Origin: Polytrichum commune
Lineage: Eukaryota; Streptophyta; Polytrichopsida; Polytrichales; Polytrichaceae
DNA: 64,000 bases
Assembly: GCA_950295325.1 (NCBI GenBank)
Contig: OX485804.1
Location: 43,462,001-43,526,000, forward strand
Direction: 5' to 3'
In this document: piece after piece, positions 1-13,720 of the stretch
Layout of the letters: each line of letters starts with the position of its first letter
Numbering within the stretch: the stretch's first letter is position 1
The notes under the pieces: generated by a model
The model's database searches: none
What the model was told of the DNA's origin: nothing
What the model saw: only the letters and a program-made list of their open reading frames with translations
Position numbers and translations under genes: made by a program

Positions 1-3000
1 ATCTAATATTGTAACACTAAACTATTCTACCATGCAACAATGAAACATGGAAACGTTGAAAACTACCATAGATAAAGTACCAATGCTCCATTCATAGTTG
101 CAAAGCCTGACTCGGGCATCATTAGCTCGTGCATTCAAGACTAGTGACGGAAACTATGTTTCGACCTCTATGACACTATCAACCTCCTTATAGTATCATA
201 ATTTAGTGCAAACCTGTGTGGTACGGCCCGAAGTTTGAGATTACCGCCAACATCACAACCAGCGTACCCGTTCTAGAACACACATCTTGCACAATATAAT
301 ATGAAATTTGCAAAGCTATCTTCATGGTACATTTGCAGTTTTATAATGTATATTCTTCATGTTTTTGAAGGTGCTCGAGACGTGTGCTCTGGGACTCTAG
401 TGTCTGCAGGCCGTGTTCAGAAATCTCCTACCGATGCTACTCATTCATTCTCTAAGTAGTATTTCTGAGCATAAAATAAACATGATGAGTATGTTCGGAC
501 TTCAATTGGATCATCCTGAGACGATAATTGGATTCAGCTATTCCTAGTTTTGAAGCGCTGGAAAATATCATGTCTGTGTGGACTCTACCATGAAGATTTC
601 TGTTTCAACAAGTAAAGAATTGCATCATTCATGTATGCAGTTATTCTTCTTCGCATATTCGATTCCAGATTAACAAAAAATTCTGTCAATTGTAGGAAAT
701 GAAGTTCATGATCCAGCTATGTGGCCACAGACAATTTTCAAACATCAGGTGTTGCCTCATCCGCATAATTAGCAATTGCAAAGCGCGGATGTTGTCATCT
801 CAACTAAGTTTCAGAATCGATCTGTTGAGATGCAAAAATCAAGGTAGAGAGTCTCTTTCTCTCTTTAAATGATCACATAGGCTCTCCTGATTGCGGCAAC
901 AATCAAACTTAGAACTTTATACCATGCTTATACCGAGTAGATGGCAGCTTGATGGATCCCATGTAAAATGGCTACAAGAAGATCTCAATCAAATCCTGAG
1001 GTACCTCCATGAGGTAGTTGAAGAATATGGAGGGTTCAAGCTCTCGTTTTGTAGGCCCCAAGTCAATGATCTTTCAAACATTCTTTGGCGTGTCTTGCAT
1101 CCTCCTTTGTTTAGTATCATCCCCCTCCCCCCCCTCAAGTCAAACTCTAAAGTATGCGGGTGTTATTCAATCACTTCTCTTCAATCAAACACCTATATTT
1201 GATTGGTGTGTGGTTAGGTGACTTTGTCAAAGAACAAACACCACAAAGGCACATGTTTAAAAGAAATTGGACTATGGCTTTAGGGTTTATTAAGGACATT
1301 GCACGCGTTATTCAACATTATTGAAAAGACTTGTGTATTTAGTACAAAATCCAACAAGCATATCACACTTCTGAATCATAACAAAATCAGGGGAAGTTCA
1401 AGTTTTCAAGTTGTTGATGTTTCATTGTAGATTCGCTAATGCAACACAAAATTAAAGATGTGAATTTGATCACTAGAAGACGGAGAAAGAAAGACAACAA
1501 CCCTAACTTACATACTTTGTTATTGTACAAACGCCCTTACTCAATGTAGCAAACAACAGAAGGTCCAGAATTTTTTCGGTCACAGTCCCAGCGAGTACGG
1601 GAAGGCTAAATTGTCAGAGCCCAGTGGGAGTCCAGTGCCACTGTCTGGATCAACTGTTGGTGCCAATCCAAGTATGAGAAAGACCTCGATCATGCAAAGG
1701 TATGTGGGTGTCATTCGGTTCGGACTCCCGTGTTCTCTGACATCCACCGATTACATTTACACAACAAAACTTGTGTTGCATTAGCAAATCCACGATGAAG
1801 GATCTGCAAAAATCGGATCGGAAAATGAATATGCCTTGATTTAGTTATGGTTCTCGGAAGTGCATGTTTGTTGATTTCTACACTGATTGAACTATGAATG
1901 TTGTCTGGACATTATAGAACTTTAACCCCTGGGGGGTGGACTTGAAAATGGACTCATGAATTTATATTGAGCTTTTCAACTAATGTGATGAATGCCTCCA
2001 CTGCATATATAACATAAAAATCATAAACTAAACAAGTCTTTATTACATATAAAATCCACTCACTTTCTAGTGAGAAAATCATTGAATTTTTTTTCATTTG
2101 TAGCATGTAACCCAATGATTACATCACACAAACAAAGATATGAGCACAATAACTTAGTCACAACCCAGAGAGCAACACTCAAGAGAGCCCATGAGTGCTC
2201 CAAGAGCCCCTAGATGGAGAAACCCAAAACGCAAACAAGAATGGACAGGTAGTCATTGAGGATTATTTTCATATGACAACTATGGATGAAAATGTAAGTT
2301 GGATGAAACCAACACATCTATATTGTCAAATATTCCTCTAAACCTTAGGGCCACCTTTCGTACATCTACCTTTACTTCAAGATTCTAAATAGCCTTTTAA
2401 AAGTACACACTAGAGAAAATAATACCTCTCCCTTGTGTATATTATGCACGCTAATGCCTCAAAATAATACCCCTTCTTACACTCACATTAGTTGGTATGT
2501 GGTATGAAGAGTCCACCCCCCCCCCCCCCCCCCGAGGCATCAACATCTTCACTTGGTAATATGTACATCAATAATGAAAGATAACATTGTGTAATCTTAA
2601 ATTGTAAGTGACACTTGCAGTATTTACTATAGTCTTTGATTAAGGCATGTAAACCTTGATTTATGTTGGCTTTATGTGGTCACTCTTCTTAATTGAACAC
2701 ATCTTCTTTTTGCATATGGCACAACTTGTAGTTAATGATGGACATCAAGAATAGATGTTGTACGACAAGAGTAGACTATATGCTCAACGTAATGACAATA
2801 TTTTAGGCTTAATTGTTCGAACACAATCCAAATGGCATATGCGACCACTTAAAGAGAAAGAGGATCTTCACTTTAGACCTCCTATGATTTTTGCATTTCA
2901 AATTTGAGCCTGAAACTTGAAATGACACTTGAGTGATTCACAATTGCTAGCCATATGGGATGATTGCCAATTTAATCCAATAGTGTAAAAGGCCAGTGGG

Positions 3001-5030
3001 ACGCAACCTTTAAGTGTCCAAGAGGCTCAAATTGGGCCTCTCCAACCACAAAAAACATGCATTTGAGCCACGTACTTCCATTTTTAGCTAATGAGCTCAA
3101 AAGTGACCCTATTTAGAATCAACTTATTTTTCAAGTGCACTTTTTGCATCACTTGAGTATCTTGGTGTTAGTGAATGCTTTAAGTTCAACTACACAACAT
3201 GATTGCCAGTGGATGCAGGTACACACGTTGTACTTTGATCAACAATGTCAAGTATAAGTATATTTTATTTCCCCTTCACATAAGACAATGTATATGAGAA
3301 GGATTCAACCCCATACATATATAGAACATGATTTTCAAACTCAACAAGGCTAGTATAAATTGTGTGTAAGGATGCATATTGAGACCCCATGCCCTTTGAG
3401 GGTTAAGGTGTCCATGATGGCGCCACACACCTTAGGGCACGTCTACACAAGTGATTGTTGAATATGACCAAGCACTTTCTCTAAAATCCTTCATTGGTTG
3501 AGAAACGAGTGGCCATCCCACTTCGCTTTGCACAAAATCAGTAGAAATAAGAATGAATGAGAAAGTGACATGGAATCCTACATGTCTAGAAATGGAAATT
3601 GTTTTGTGGTCACCCAAATGTGGGACGAGACAATTCAATTAGATTGTCTCAAGAGATCTATATTTTTTCAAAAATTTGAAATTTATTTTTGCATTTCATA
3701 TTCTAAGTTTATTTTCACTAAAAACACTTCATCCGGTCCTCTAAGTCTGGTTCCACTGTGTCATGTGATGAAGGCTTTAAGAAAATGATATAGGATTTCT
3801 TGTGGCCATGGCTTTGGACCGCAACCATGACACGGAAGAATCCTAAATTCATTTTTCTCACGGCCCTTGATCACATGGGTAAAATGGCCTATATATTTAT
3901 CGCGTCCACCTTGGTTTGTATATCCTCAAATTATCATGAAAGGTTTTCAATCAACGTCCATTCATTGAAAGGGTGTAAATATGCCAAGTTGTATACATGT
4001 GAGTTAGATAGAATAAGCTTATGATAGACGGTAGAACTAAAGACCTTTTCATTTTGCAAAAAGGGCCACTATACACTAGAAGTTAAAGGGCCATGACCAT
4101 TAAAACCTAAAGTCTCTCATTGGTGGATAATGCGGAGACCGTCCCACTTCAAGTTACACTTAAACTTAAGGGTCTAGGGACCAAGGAAGACTAAAATGGA
4201 TGAGAAACCTACATAGAATCCTACATGGCATGCAATGAATAAGTCAATTGTAGGTCATTGTCCATGATCATGATGCTCATTCACTACTTTTACATGTGTG
4301 TTTGGTTAGGGGTACAACGTGTGCAATGATTCTTCCTTGGATTTAACTCAACCAAAGTTATCAAAGTAATAATATTTGTTATGTTGTTGTCAAGACTGAG
4401 TTCATGTGTTCCATTTGGCGGCCTCACATTACAAGAATTGGTAACAAAGATCCCACTTTTAATGGTCACTAATGACATTACTGTGTCTCTTTTTTAAAGA
4501 CGGATTCAAAAATGCCATTACAAGCATATGACTCACGTATAAATGACTTGCGTCACTAGAAAAAATAATCCTATGTCAATCAAGATTATGCAAAATCTCT
4601 ATCATAGTGGTAGATTTGTATATTTGTTTCAGTTTGCATGTTGATTGTTGAGGACTAGTAGTTTGCCTTTATGGATTTTTTTAGGCCAAGGAACAAAATA
4701 TGTGTCAATTGAAGTTAAGTAACAAAGGCTATTAAATCAACGAGATTTATGCCAACTATCACTCTCACTAGGATATATTTATTGTCACTCTAATAACTAT
4801 TGTCATCGGTGGATTCATCACCAATATTCTCCAAAACAAGAGTTGCATTGGAGGTATCAAAACACTCATCCCCAATGGTGCTGAAAACATCGTCGAAATC
4901 CATCGCACCAAGCCCAAAACCCTCTAGTGAAGAACTTTGTGGGAACGTAGGAGCGACATGGCCAACACAAAGCTGTTGGGGAACGTGGGGAGCGTAAGAC
5001 GACGAAAAACAAACAAACAAACAAACAAAC
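1..5030. other. gene-poor DNA, no gene recognised
   Basis: I find no convincing gene here; open frames are short and lack recognisable motifs. The stretch holds one copy of a dispersed repeat (near 1183-1300), an 18-bp poly-C run (2516-2533), and two loosely similar blocks around 3470-3620 and 4110-4240 that share a 'gaatcctacatg' core. An (AAAC)n microsatellite at about 5008-5032 abuts the first foldback element. Confidence 0.6.
1183..1300 (+). repeat. dispersed repeat family R, copy
   Basis: The core reads roughly ATCAAACACCTATATTTGA, then GGTGTGTGGTTAGGTG, then AAGAACAAACACC and CACATGTTTAAAA. The same ordered blocks recur at about 5600-5690, 6800-7030, 7170-7230 and 43195-43330, twice in each MATE arm, and on the other strand beside the SDR gene. 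It is non-coding, and I could not define its ends. Confidence 0.6.
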
Positions 5031-5174
5031 AACATTATTCATATCCATAACAATGTTTTGTGGGACTAACAATATTATGTGGAATATTCCCCACATTCAC
5101 TCTGAATGTGGGAAATATTTTGTAGAATATTGCTAGTCCCACATAACATTGTTATGGATCTGAATAATGTTATG
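5031..5174. mobile_element. foldback MITE, family F (copy 1)
   Basis: This element is almost entirely one inverted repeat. It starts AACATTATTCATATCCATAA and ends with the complementary TTATGGATCTGAATAATGTT. Both arms continue inward through GGGACTAACAATATT-like sequence to a central CCCACATTCA/TGAATGTGGG hairpin. Five other copies occur in the window. No coding capacity. It lies directly beside an (AAAC)n run, so the left target duplication is unclear. Confidence 0.8.
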
Positions 5175-8100
5175 CAGGTGGTCTAGGAAGAGGAATATTT
5201 TCATGTCTAACTATACTGCTAGTTTATGGTGTTCCTTTGACTTTTGTAGCCTTAATCTTCCCGCCTTAATCTTCTTCCGTGTTGTGAGCTCTGGCCTTTC
5301 CGGAGTGACAACCATTGATTGGTACTATGACTGAAGCGGTTAAATGCCAAACATCGATGATTAGGGTTTAGGCTTCTTGAGTTATGAGCCATTGTCGGTG
5401 CTTTTCTAACTTAGGGATACGGTTTCATGGATGAAAATCACAAATTAGATGATTCTCGTAGGCCCTCAAGGACAAGTGACATGGTCGCCTTAGAGGGCAA
5501 CATTCTGGATGGCATTTTAAGCCTCCTTTTCGACCAACATGCTGAAGGATCAAGTACACATGTTATAACAATAGATGAGTCTTAAATGGCTTGTTTTCTT
5601 AATTGGACCCCTAAATTTGATTGATATAGGTTCGGTGAGGACCACAAGCAAACATCATTAAGACACATGTTTAAAAGAGATAGAACTACGTCTTCAAACA
5701 TTGCCTTCTTAACGTGCTTCTTAATTACACATTTATAACCACAACTACATCAGAGGCAATTCGATTTTCAATCCGATTTTTGCAAATGTTTCATCATAGA
5801 GTTGCTAACTTGAAACAACTCCAGTCTTGTTGTCTAACAAGGAATAGAAGTTGGAGGACATAAGAAACGAACCCAATAATACCAACATACCTTAGTATGA
5901 ATTGAAGAAGAAGAAGAAGCTAAACTTGTTGAAAGCACAAGCCTCAAATTTTTGGTAAGTTAGATTGAGTCAACACTTGATAGTCAATTTTGAAGCTCTG
6001 CTTTGTCCTAAAAAAACTTGTATATGACTTTTGTTCTTTGTTATTGTATCACAAATCTACTAAGGTGGGTAAAGCTACTCTCGAGTGACTTATCAATGGT
6101 TTTCAATGGACACACACACATATCCAAGTCTAAAATGGCCTAGGATTTGCTGCACCCACATAAGGGAGTTCAATTAAATCTATCTCATGTAGGTTTATGG
6201 ATGATTCATCTTGACTTAATATCAACTTAACATCTTAACATATTAAGACTAATTAGGAATTCTTATTGCTAATTCCAAGGTCAGTAATGTCTACAATGAG
6301 AGAAAGTTTTGAGCTACACATGGCCGCCAACTTCTTCACCCTGTATTCACATGATTACCATGAACCCCTTGCCATTCTTGAAAGAAAACCATGTGAGCTT
6401 TATTTCATGAATTTCATAAGATATTGCCATATGGGACATCAAATGCAACAAGCTCTACTTTCATGTTTCCTCATTTGGATTCACTAATGTGGTCATACAA
6501 AAAAATCGTTTTGTTATTAAACCCATAGTACATATCTTGAAGTGCTCAAAATGTCTACAATAGGTGCACTCAACTTACTCAAAAGACATGATCATGAAAA
6601 TAAGTATTGATAGACGATACACAACCACATCTATATGATGTTGCTAAGCATGTAATAGAAGCTAAATACACCAAGTTGCAAGCCTAAGGATCTTTGCGCA
6701 ACAAGGCTAAAAACCTTAGAGATCAGTATGTGGAACTCGCATACCATATGATAATGCATTATTATACAAGTGAAATGGGCCTCATATAGTTCCTAATCTC
6801 AATTGGACACCCATAGTTGGGTTTAAGTATGTGGTTGGATGTGGAACTAAGGACAAACATTGAAAATAAATGCATTAAAAGATATTTATTAGAGTATGGG
6901 CTCAAAAAAATGTTAATTTTTTATGTTTGTTGCCTCTAGTCAACATAATTGAGAGGACTTATATGATAATTTAAGAAGTGTTTTGATCACTTTATTAATA
7001 AGTAAGATTTTCACGAATAACGAGGAAAACATGTATGCCCTCAATTTGCAATTACTAAGATTTCATATGATGCTAATTACATGTTTAACATAGCATGAGA
7101 AGTGGGTGCATGTAGCTCAATTGTCCATTTTAAGCCCTTGTAAGTATGCATGTGTTAATCGATTAGTTTTCTTAATCAAACACTTAGAATTGAGTGGTAC
7201 TTGGTTAGGTTTAGATGAGAAATTACTTAGTAAGGGACGGTAATTGCAACATTGAAAATCTATAATGCCCCAAAAAAATCACAAGGAAGGACAAATAATG
7301 TTAGATTTACCTTTAGTGTTGGTGACACTACATGGGTGGTTCACAACAAGTATTGAACAAAACAAATAGGATTGGTGACATTAAATACACTATTTAGGGC
7401 CGGCTTAGACAACACTGAAGAAGTGCCCTGGTCGAGAATTTTAGGGAATGGAGCAATACGATTCACCACGAAATGGGTTCTTCATTGGCCAGGGTTTGCG
7501 CTACAACCAAGACTTCTCCGGTGATGAACTCCTGACATGGATGACAAAATAACATGGTTGCAAACATGGCAACACTGTTCGCTAGGGGACATCCCCGGAG
7601 GACAAGTTTCTTGGGCAACCTCAAACCCTTGGGACAAGATACATCCTAACCTCCCTACTATCACACACGTGGCAACCAAAGTGCGTGTGATATTAAGGAG
7701 GTTTGTAATGTTAACATGGATGCATGATAATAGAGCATTAGTGCAGCGTGTGACATTATGAATAATGCAAAATCGACATTACAATAATGACAATGATCAC
7801 AACGCGATGCGTGCGAGCATGCGGCTCGAATTCTTCACTTGATTATTTTACTGTCAAAACCTGCGATTTATGAAAGGGAAATTCTTGACCGATCGATGCA
7901 CTTCTTCACCATAGTCAAAACCGGCCCTACACCGTACTCGGAGTCCAAGCCGTTCCAGGACAAAGAACCGAGCCAAAAAGGCTCATGTGACGGACTCCTC
8001 CGTGATCGAATCGTATCAAAGGTATAGTAGCTTAATGTAAGGGATGCATGTGGTTCCAAAGAGCATCACAGTGTTGGGATACTTTAAATATGAATTCTGG

Positions 8101-8246
8101 GCACCTTGGTGAAGCTTTTGTCAGACACTTGGCTTGCAGTTTGCATGATGGTGTGGGTGAGATTTTTGAGATTCGAAGTGGATATTTCCTTGAGCCACCC
8201 ATGCCAAGCCGCATTTTCAATAATAAAAGTAAGAGGTACACAAGTA
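5175..8246. other. intergenic, no gene recognised
   Basis: AT-rich DNA without a recognisable gene. It includes degenerate copies of dispersed repeat R near 5600-5690, 6800-7030 and 7170-7230. A relatively GC-rich patch at about 7390-7770 has short open frames on both strands, but I recognise no protein in it. Confidence 0.5.
6800..7030 (+). repeat. dispersed repeat family R, longer copy
   Basis: Shares the blocks 'aattggacacc', 'tatgtggttgga' and 'ggacaaacatt', followed by the extended part 'gtcaacataattgagaggact..atatgat' that also follows the repeat at 60440-60560. A ~230-bp non-coding copy of the family first noted at 1183. Confidence 0.5.
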
Positions 8247-8396
8247 CATAACATTATTCAGATCCATAACAATGTTTTGTGGGCCGGGACTGACAATATT
8301 TGACAAAATATTCTCCACATTCAACCTATATATGGGGAATATTCGGGAATATTGTCAATCCCACAAAACATTGTTATGAATCTGAATAATGTCATG
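8247..8396. mobile_element. foldback MITE, family F (copy 2)
   Basis: A 150-bp near-perfect palindrome. It starts CATAACATTATTCAGATCC and ends GAATCTGAATAATGTCATG. The inner arms contain GTGGG..GACTGACAATATT and its complement. TA flanks it on both sides, a possible 2-bp target duplication, but another copy (63391) is flanked by CT, so this is not firm. Confidence 0.8.
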
Positions 8397-10059
8397 TAGT
8401 TGGGAACTATGCAGGCCTATAACGTACACTTTTAACTTCATATCACAGTCCAAAGATTTCTATACAAAAATCGGAACATTTCCTACCTTCAGAAGGGCCA
8501 CAATTAAAGTAAAATACAACCATCAATGATAATGGTAGTGGTTATCTATGTGTAAACATCCCTTCAAAGGGTTTCAAATATGCTTGTGGGCTTCTAAATC
8601 AAAATCTTGCTATGTGCATTCACCAAGTGCCCCCCCCCCCCGTTACATGTTATGCAAACAAATGTCTATTCAAATCAATCTCATTCAAGAGGGCGGGGGG
8701 ATTAGAATAGTGTCAACTAATTAACATACATTCTCAATGTGCAATGAGTTTTCTTTAGATGGTGGTACAAGAAGTGGAGGAAGACAAAATTTCTTCAGTG
8801 TAGTTAATGCTCATTGCTTATTCTTTGCACTAGCACTGAATTTAATTTATTCCTTACATCTCTTTGCCACTAGACAATGTGTATATGAATCAAAATTTGA
8901 TAGGAACCTAACAAAGATGTGTGCAATTCAAGTCTTTAATACCCACAACAACAACCACAATAGTTAATGGTTGTGGTACACCTTTTGCACTCCAATTTTA
9001 AAGGCTAAAGAGGGAAAAGGTGCAATCATGACAACCACAACCACAAGCACTTTTACAACAAGATCACTTGTGCATACTTCTACATGTGGATACATGAATG
9101 CAAATGGGTCCAGCCACGACAATGGTGTATCAAAATAGTGTCACGCACTACCTTTTTTTCATAGTCCTTGGAACTCCATTTCAATAAATATTGAGATTAT
9201 CAATTTGAGCTTTATAGTCAATACTTAGCACAATTATAAAATGTGTCTCACATTTGATTAATGGTTTGTAATTTTAATCGGCAATATTGCTTCAAACATT
9301 AGTCCTTACAAAATGTAAGGACTCCTTTCTACTTAGTCCTTGGTGGTACACCTTATCATGGTTAGATCTCAGATGCAAAATAGGAGTTGTCAATGTTACT
9401 TTCGAGTAACCGCTTATTTGATGAGATTACTGATTTTTCCAAACTTTTTCCAAACTTGAATTTCCTATTTTCAAAGGCCAAACTCTTCTTCATTGAAATG
9501 CAAGGGTGGGTGGGTTGGACTTTCCGCTAGACACCTTCAACCCTTTTTTCCAACATTCAAACATGTAACAAAGTACTTGCTTACATAATAAAGTATATTT
9601 GTTTCAAATATAGCTAAGTCTATGGCCAATATATCTCAAATGTGGGCAAGGTGGGCAAATTAGGAGGCTACATGTGGTTGTGAGGTGCCGACCAACTTGT
9701 ATTGTGGGTTTTCTATAATGAAACACCAATTCAACAAAATTTATCTTCCATGTGACCACTTTAGAGATATGACACAATCAATATTGGCATTGAACTTGGT
9801 TTCATTGGCAAATGACCCATGAAGAATTTGCTAACGATGTCGTCCACTTACGCAACATTGAACAATATAATAGTTCCCCCCTTTTAACACCAAATTGGTA
9901 AGCAAAAAATATACGATTCCAAAGCCTTGATCTATGCCATTATCAACTCCGATTTTAGAGGTTTCAAATTCCTTGGTGTTGATTTGTAATTGCTAACTTG
10001 CTCAAGCTTCTATTACTTGAATCCACCGGTTGGACGATTCCATAGGGCTGGAGGTGACC
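8397..10059. other. intergenic, no gene recognised
   Basis: No gene seen. Contains a 12-bp poly-C run (8630-8641) and AT-rich DNA up to the MITE at 10060. Confidence 0.5.
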
Positions 10060-10469
10060 CACGGGGAGGTCACTTCATTGTCAAGTTGACACCACGTGCG
10101 GACAAAGTTTGCTACCCCTATATTACATGCCATATATAATTTTAAAATTTATGATATTTTTTCTACATATACATAACCATTGATAGTATCTTTTGCATAC
10201 TTTTTTGAAATTTTTAGTCATCTTTATTTTTTTTAGTAATTTTTTTAGTTCAATTCTGTGTCATTCTAGTTAGAAATGGTATGTTTTATGAAAGAAACAA
10301 AACATCAAATTTAGTTACCACTTTTGACTATGTCATAGGTAATGTGTATATCTACTCATGAAAAAAATTTGATAAAAATTTGACCCATTTTGGTGGTGCA
10401 ACTTACCAAAAGAAATTTTTTTTTGGTCGCACGTGGTGTTCAACTTGACAATGGAGTGATCTACCCGTG
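10060..10469. mobile_element. CACGGG-family MITE, 410 bp, with 8-bp TSD
   Basis: Terminal inverted repeats: the left end starts CACGGGGAGGTCACTTCATT and the right end finishes AATGGAGTGATCTACCCGTG. Just inside are complementary blocks around CACGTGCG/CGCACGTGGTG. The 8-bp target duplication AGGTGACC is exact (10052-10059 and 10470-10477). The interior is AT-rich and non-coding. An 8-bp duplication is typical of hAT elements, so I infer a hAT-mobilised MITE, although the termini are not the classic hAT consensus. Confidence 0.9.
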
Positions 10470-10477
10470 AGGTGACC

Positions 10478-11263
10478 ACATTAGCCTCATCTATCTTAGT
10501 AGTGGGGAAAGTTACAACTCTTCATGCATGTCAAGGAAATTTGCAGAAATGTCAGTCCAATGTTAGCATGGAATCTAACTTTAGGGGGACTTCACATTAT
10601 GAACGGGGAGAACCAACTGCTATATAGTTACAGATGAACCGGTTGAGTTGGAGAAATAACCGGTTGAAGTTCATAACTTCACGAAAGTTACCAATTAATT
10701 TTGAAAGAATCTATAGAATATACTTCTAATTAATAAAGAAAAACCGGAAGATCACAACATGAAACTGGTTGGACTTATAAACACTAGGATTTTAATTGAT
10801 TCATTATGCCCAAAGATGTCCCCGGATGCTGCTTTCCAGCCCAAATTTTGCTCACACCTTCAATCTTTCTCTTTTCTTTTCTTTTGGCACTTGTTTTTCA
10901 ACCGAGGATGCAAATAAGCAATGTGACTGAGTGGCCGTCCTCTCACTTCATTGACTATGAGTAGAGTATTGGCGTCTATAACCAACCACTTAACATATTC
11001 TACATCAAAAATGGAGAAGTATAAGGTGGTGCAAATATTTCCCATGTATGAAGATACAATTTTTTTTGGTGATTTGAATCCTTAAATTGAAAGTTTTTTG
11101 AAATCTTTAAGCCAAAAGTTGGACTGAACACATTGTCAATGTCTAGAGTATGTTGTGACCGCTCATTTTGAGACTAATTCCTCTTCACTTTAGCACTCAA
11201 CATCAAGGACACGTGTCATGGCACTATCAATTCCTTGGTGAAACCATAACCAAAGATGGAGAC
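10478..11263. other. intergenic with CCGGTT motifs
   Basis: No gene seen. Between 10630 and 10780 the motif ACCGGTT (or its near complement) recurs four times. The same motif recurs inside the hAT-like element at 25368-26420, so this may be the remnant of a related element end. I found no terminal repeats here. Confidence 0.4.
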
Positions 11264-11392
11264 TTAGGGTTGATTCCCATGTAGGCCACTTTGTCCACAA
11301 AATCCTAGTGGAAATGTGGATTTCACTTGGTGGCACCTACATTTCCACTAGAATATGGTGGGTGTAGCCGCCTACATGAAAACTGATCCTTA
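11264..11392. mobile_element. foldback MITE, family G (129 bp)
   Basis: Ends TTAGGGTTGATTCCCATGTA.. and ..TACATGAAAACTGATCCTTA form imperfect terminal inverted repeats. Inside, 'cctagtggaaatgt' pairs with 'acatttccactag'. The termini resemble those of the larger elements at 24337 and 60680, so I group them as one family. No coding capacity. Confidence 0.65.
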
Positions 11393-11672
11393 GAAACCGT
11401 GAAATGTGAATTCTAAAATCTTAACTTAACCACCCACAATTTTTAGTTTACCAAAATCAATCCCAACTTTATCAAAATTATGTCACTCTATAGATTCCCA
11501 ATGGAGTCCTGATCGGGAATAGGTGACTCTACTCTACACAAAATATGGTTGAGGGTGGTTGTGATGGTTGTAGTTTACTTTCTTGAGATTTGTTTATAGT
11601 TATTATGTGGCATTGGAAGAGATCACCAATGCCAAAAGAAAGGAGAGGGATTATAAAAGGAAATTACTCTTA

Positions 11673-11830
11673 TAGCCCACCCACACTTACTAATGTGGGC
11701 CACTAGTGAACGATGAGTACCAATAGTGGTTGCATCCAGTGGCTCTCATTGGCTAAACCAACTCTAAAAGTGGTCCATGCTAGTAGGAACCATTCACTGG
11801 TAGCCCGCACCAGTAAGTGTGGGTGGGCTA
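11673..11830. mobile_element. Tourist-like MITE with TTA duplication
   Basis: Starts TAGCCCACCCACACTTACT and ends with its exact complement AGTAAGTGTGGGTGGGCTA (19-bp terminal inverted repeats). It is flanked by TTA on both sides (11670-11672 and 11831-11833). A 3-bp TTA/TAA duplication with such termini is the hallmark of PIF/Harbinger-mobilised Tourist MITEs. 158 bp, non-coding. Confidence 0.85.
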
Positions 11831-12622
11831 TTAGACAACATGTACAATAGAACTCAAAACTTGTTAGCCTTTATTCTCCATTCTAGAGGTTGTACCAGTA
11901 GGAGGACAACCGAGGTCAAATTCACTCTTCAACCACATCTGTTTTGTAAATGGAACAATTTGTTCTTGTGATTGTACAACAATAGAGATGGTGATCTCAA
12001 TAGAAACCACTATTCTAATATAAATGTTTTTTCACCAAACTTACTTCCAAAGGCATAAAAGAAGACCATACCTACAACCGACACACCATAAGATTAATAT
12101 ACAAAACAACCAACACAATATACATATATTCATACAAGAATGACACATTTCAATAATTACAAATCCTTTCTAATCCAAAGTAATTAGAACAAAAAAAAAA
12201 CACATAAACACACATTAGAAAACCACAACTAAACACTATATTTTTGCTCGTTCCTAACCATCTCTTCTTGCTAAGATGTGGGGACATTGAAACCAAACCC
12301 GGCCCAATGCCAAATCTATTATAAAAACATCCCACCCCACACAAAAGGCGGCAAACAACATACTTCTTACCTAGCACAATAAAGTTTCAACCCGAATATC
12401 AACACCTGACCAAAACGTTCAAATCATTCTTTCAAAATACACACCACCTGCACATATAAACAACACTCTCATTCCCACACCTACACAAATACATACAACA
12501 ACATGTTAATCACTCTCCCCCAAGAATCATTTACGCACTGGTTATAATAATCAACCCTTCCATTTGAAGCTTGTAATACACATTTTCAACATCAACCAAC
12601 ACACGACTGGACCCTACAATTA

Positions 12623-12979
12623 TTGGACAAATTGACAAGACTAACCAACCCACCAGAACGCCACATAAAGACCCCGCACCCATACATACAATTCCGTAAT
12701 ACATATCACGATATAATCTCCCCCTCAAACCCAATCCACAAAGAATTATATAACCACATACATCTCAACCCAGAACCATCCAATATTCAAAACATGCAAG
12801 AAACATCTCCATACCTATCAAAACAACTCCTCATAGAAGCACTAAGATGCAACGAACCTATAACAAAATATAAAAACCCTACTCCCCCAATACTAAATAT
12901 ACAGACACCACTACAACAACCAAAGTCCCTAACAAACCAAAAAAATACACATCATAACCTGGAATGCCTCTTCGTTTAA
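12623..12979 (+). pseudogene. LINE N-terminal open frame, function not recognised
   Basis: A 118-codon open stretch rich in Asn, Pro, His and Thr, upstream of the endonuclease of the same element. Its composition matches the rest of the LINE coding strand. I see no zinc knuckle or coiled coil, so I cannot call it ORF1 with confidence. It may be part of a single long polyprotein preceding the endonuclease. Confidence 0.4.
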
Positions 12980-13720
12980 TACCGCAATGTCATGCCTACA
13001 AGACCTAGTTACATATTCCCAAATACCTCCATCAATTATCACCATCCAAGAAACTAAACTCTCCGCCACCAAATCCACAAAACACATACAAAACATTTTC
13101 CCACACTACTACAAACTCTTCTTCAACAACACACACAACATCACAAGGATTATACGCCAAAGAATGACATAGAGAGGCTACAGAGGATGATTGCTTATAC
13201 TTATCCATAACAAACACGCATTTCCAGGCAACCTCTCTAAACTACCTACCCCCGCAGACATATCACCATTTCTCCAAATAATCCGAGTAGCAAACCAACC
13301 ACTTCAACCATGGTTCTTAATAAACATGTATATGCCCTCACATGAAGAAGACTTACCCCTCATCCCCAATATCCAAAACACCATAACCAACCAAATAAAT
13401 GTCCATCATGGCCATACGTATATATTATGCGGGGACTTCAACCGTGACGTAGCCTTAATTGGAAGACAAAATTACCAACAAACCACACCACCACAATCTG
13501 AAGATTACCAATGGAGAACATTCACGGATGACCTATAACTAACATATATTTCAACTAACACAACATTTTTAAGACAAGGAGGACACAATTATACACATAA
13601 TAGCCTAATAGACGGTTTCTTCATAAAAAACCTCCCAACAATAATCAATACACTTCCACCACAAACCAAAACATCCATCTCAACTCTGACCACCAACCTA
13701 TACAATTATATATACCACCC
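12950..13720 (+). pseudogene. LINE endonuclease domain (EEP family), broken
   Basis: Signature pieces of an exonuclease-endonuclease-phosphatase domain appear in the right order: ITWNASS (metal-site Asn), IITIQETKL (catalytic Glu), CGDFNRDV (Asp/Asn) and NSDHQPI (the Asp-His pair). This domain nicks the target DNA to start reverse transcription. The pieces lie in more than one frame (breaks near 13170 and 13540), so the domain is not functional as it stands. Confidence 0.8.

Noticed and set aside
4790-5096. Overlapping frames upstream of the first foldback MITE
   Set aside because: Partly translation of the (AAAC)n microsatellite; no family signature.
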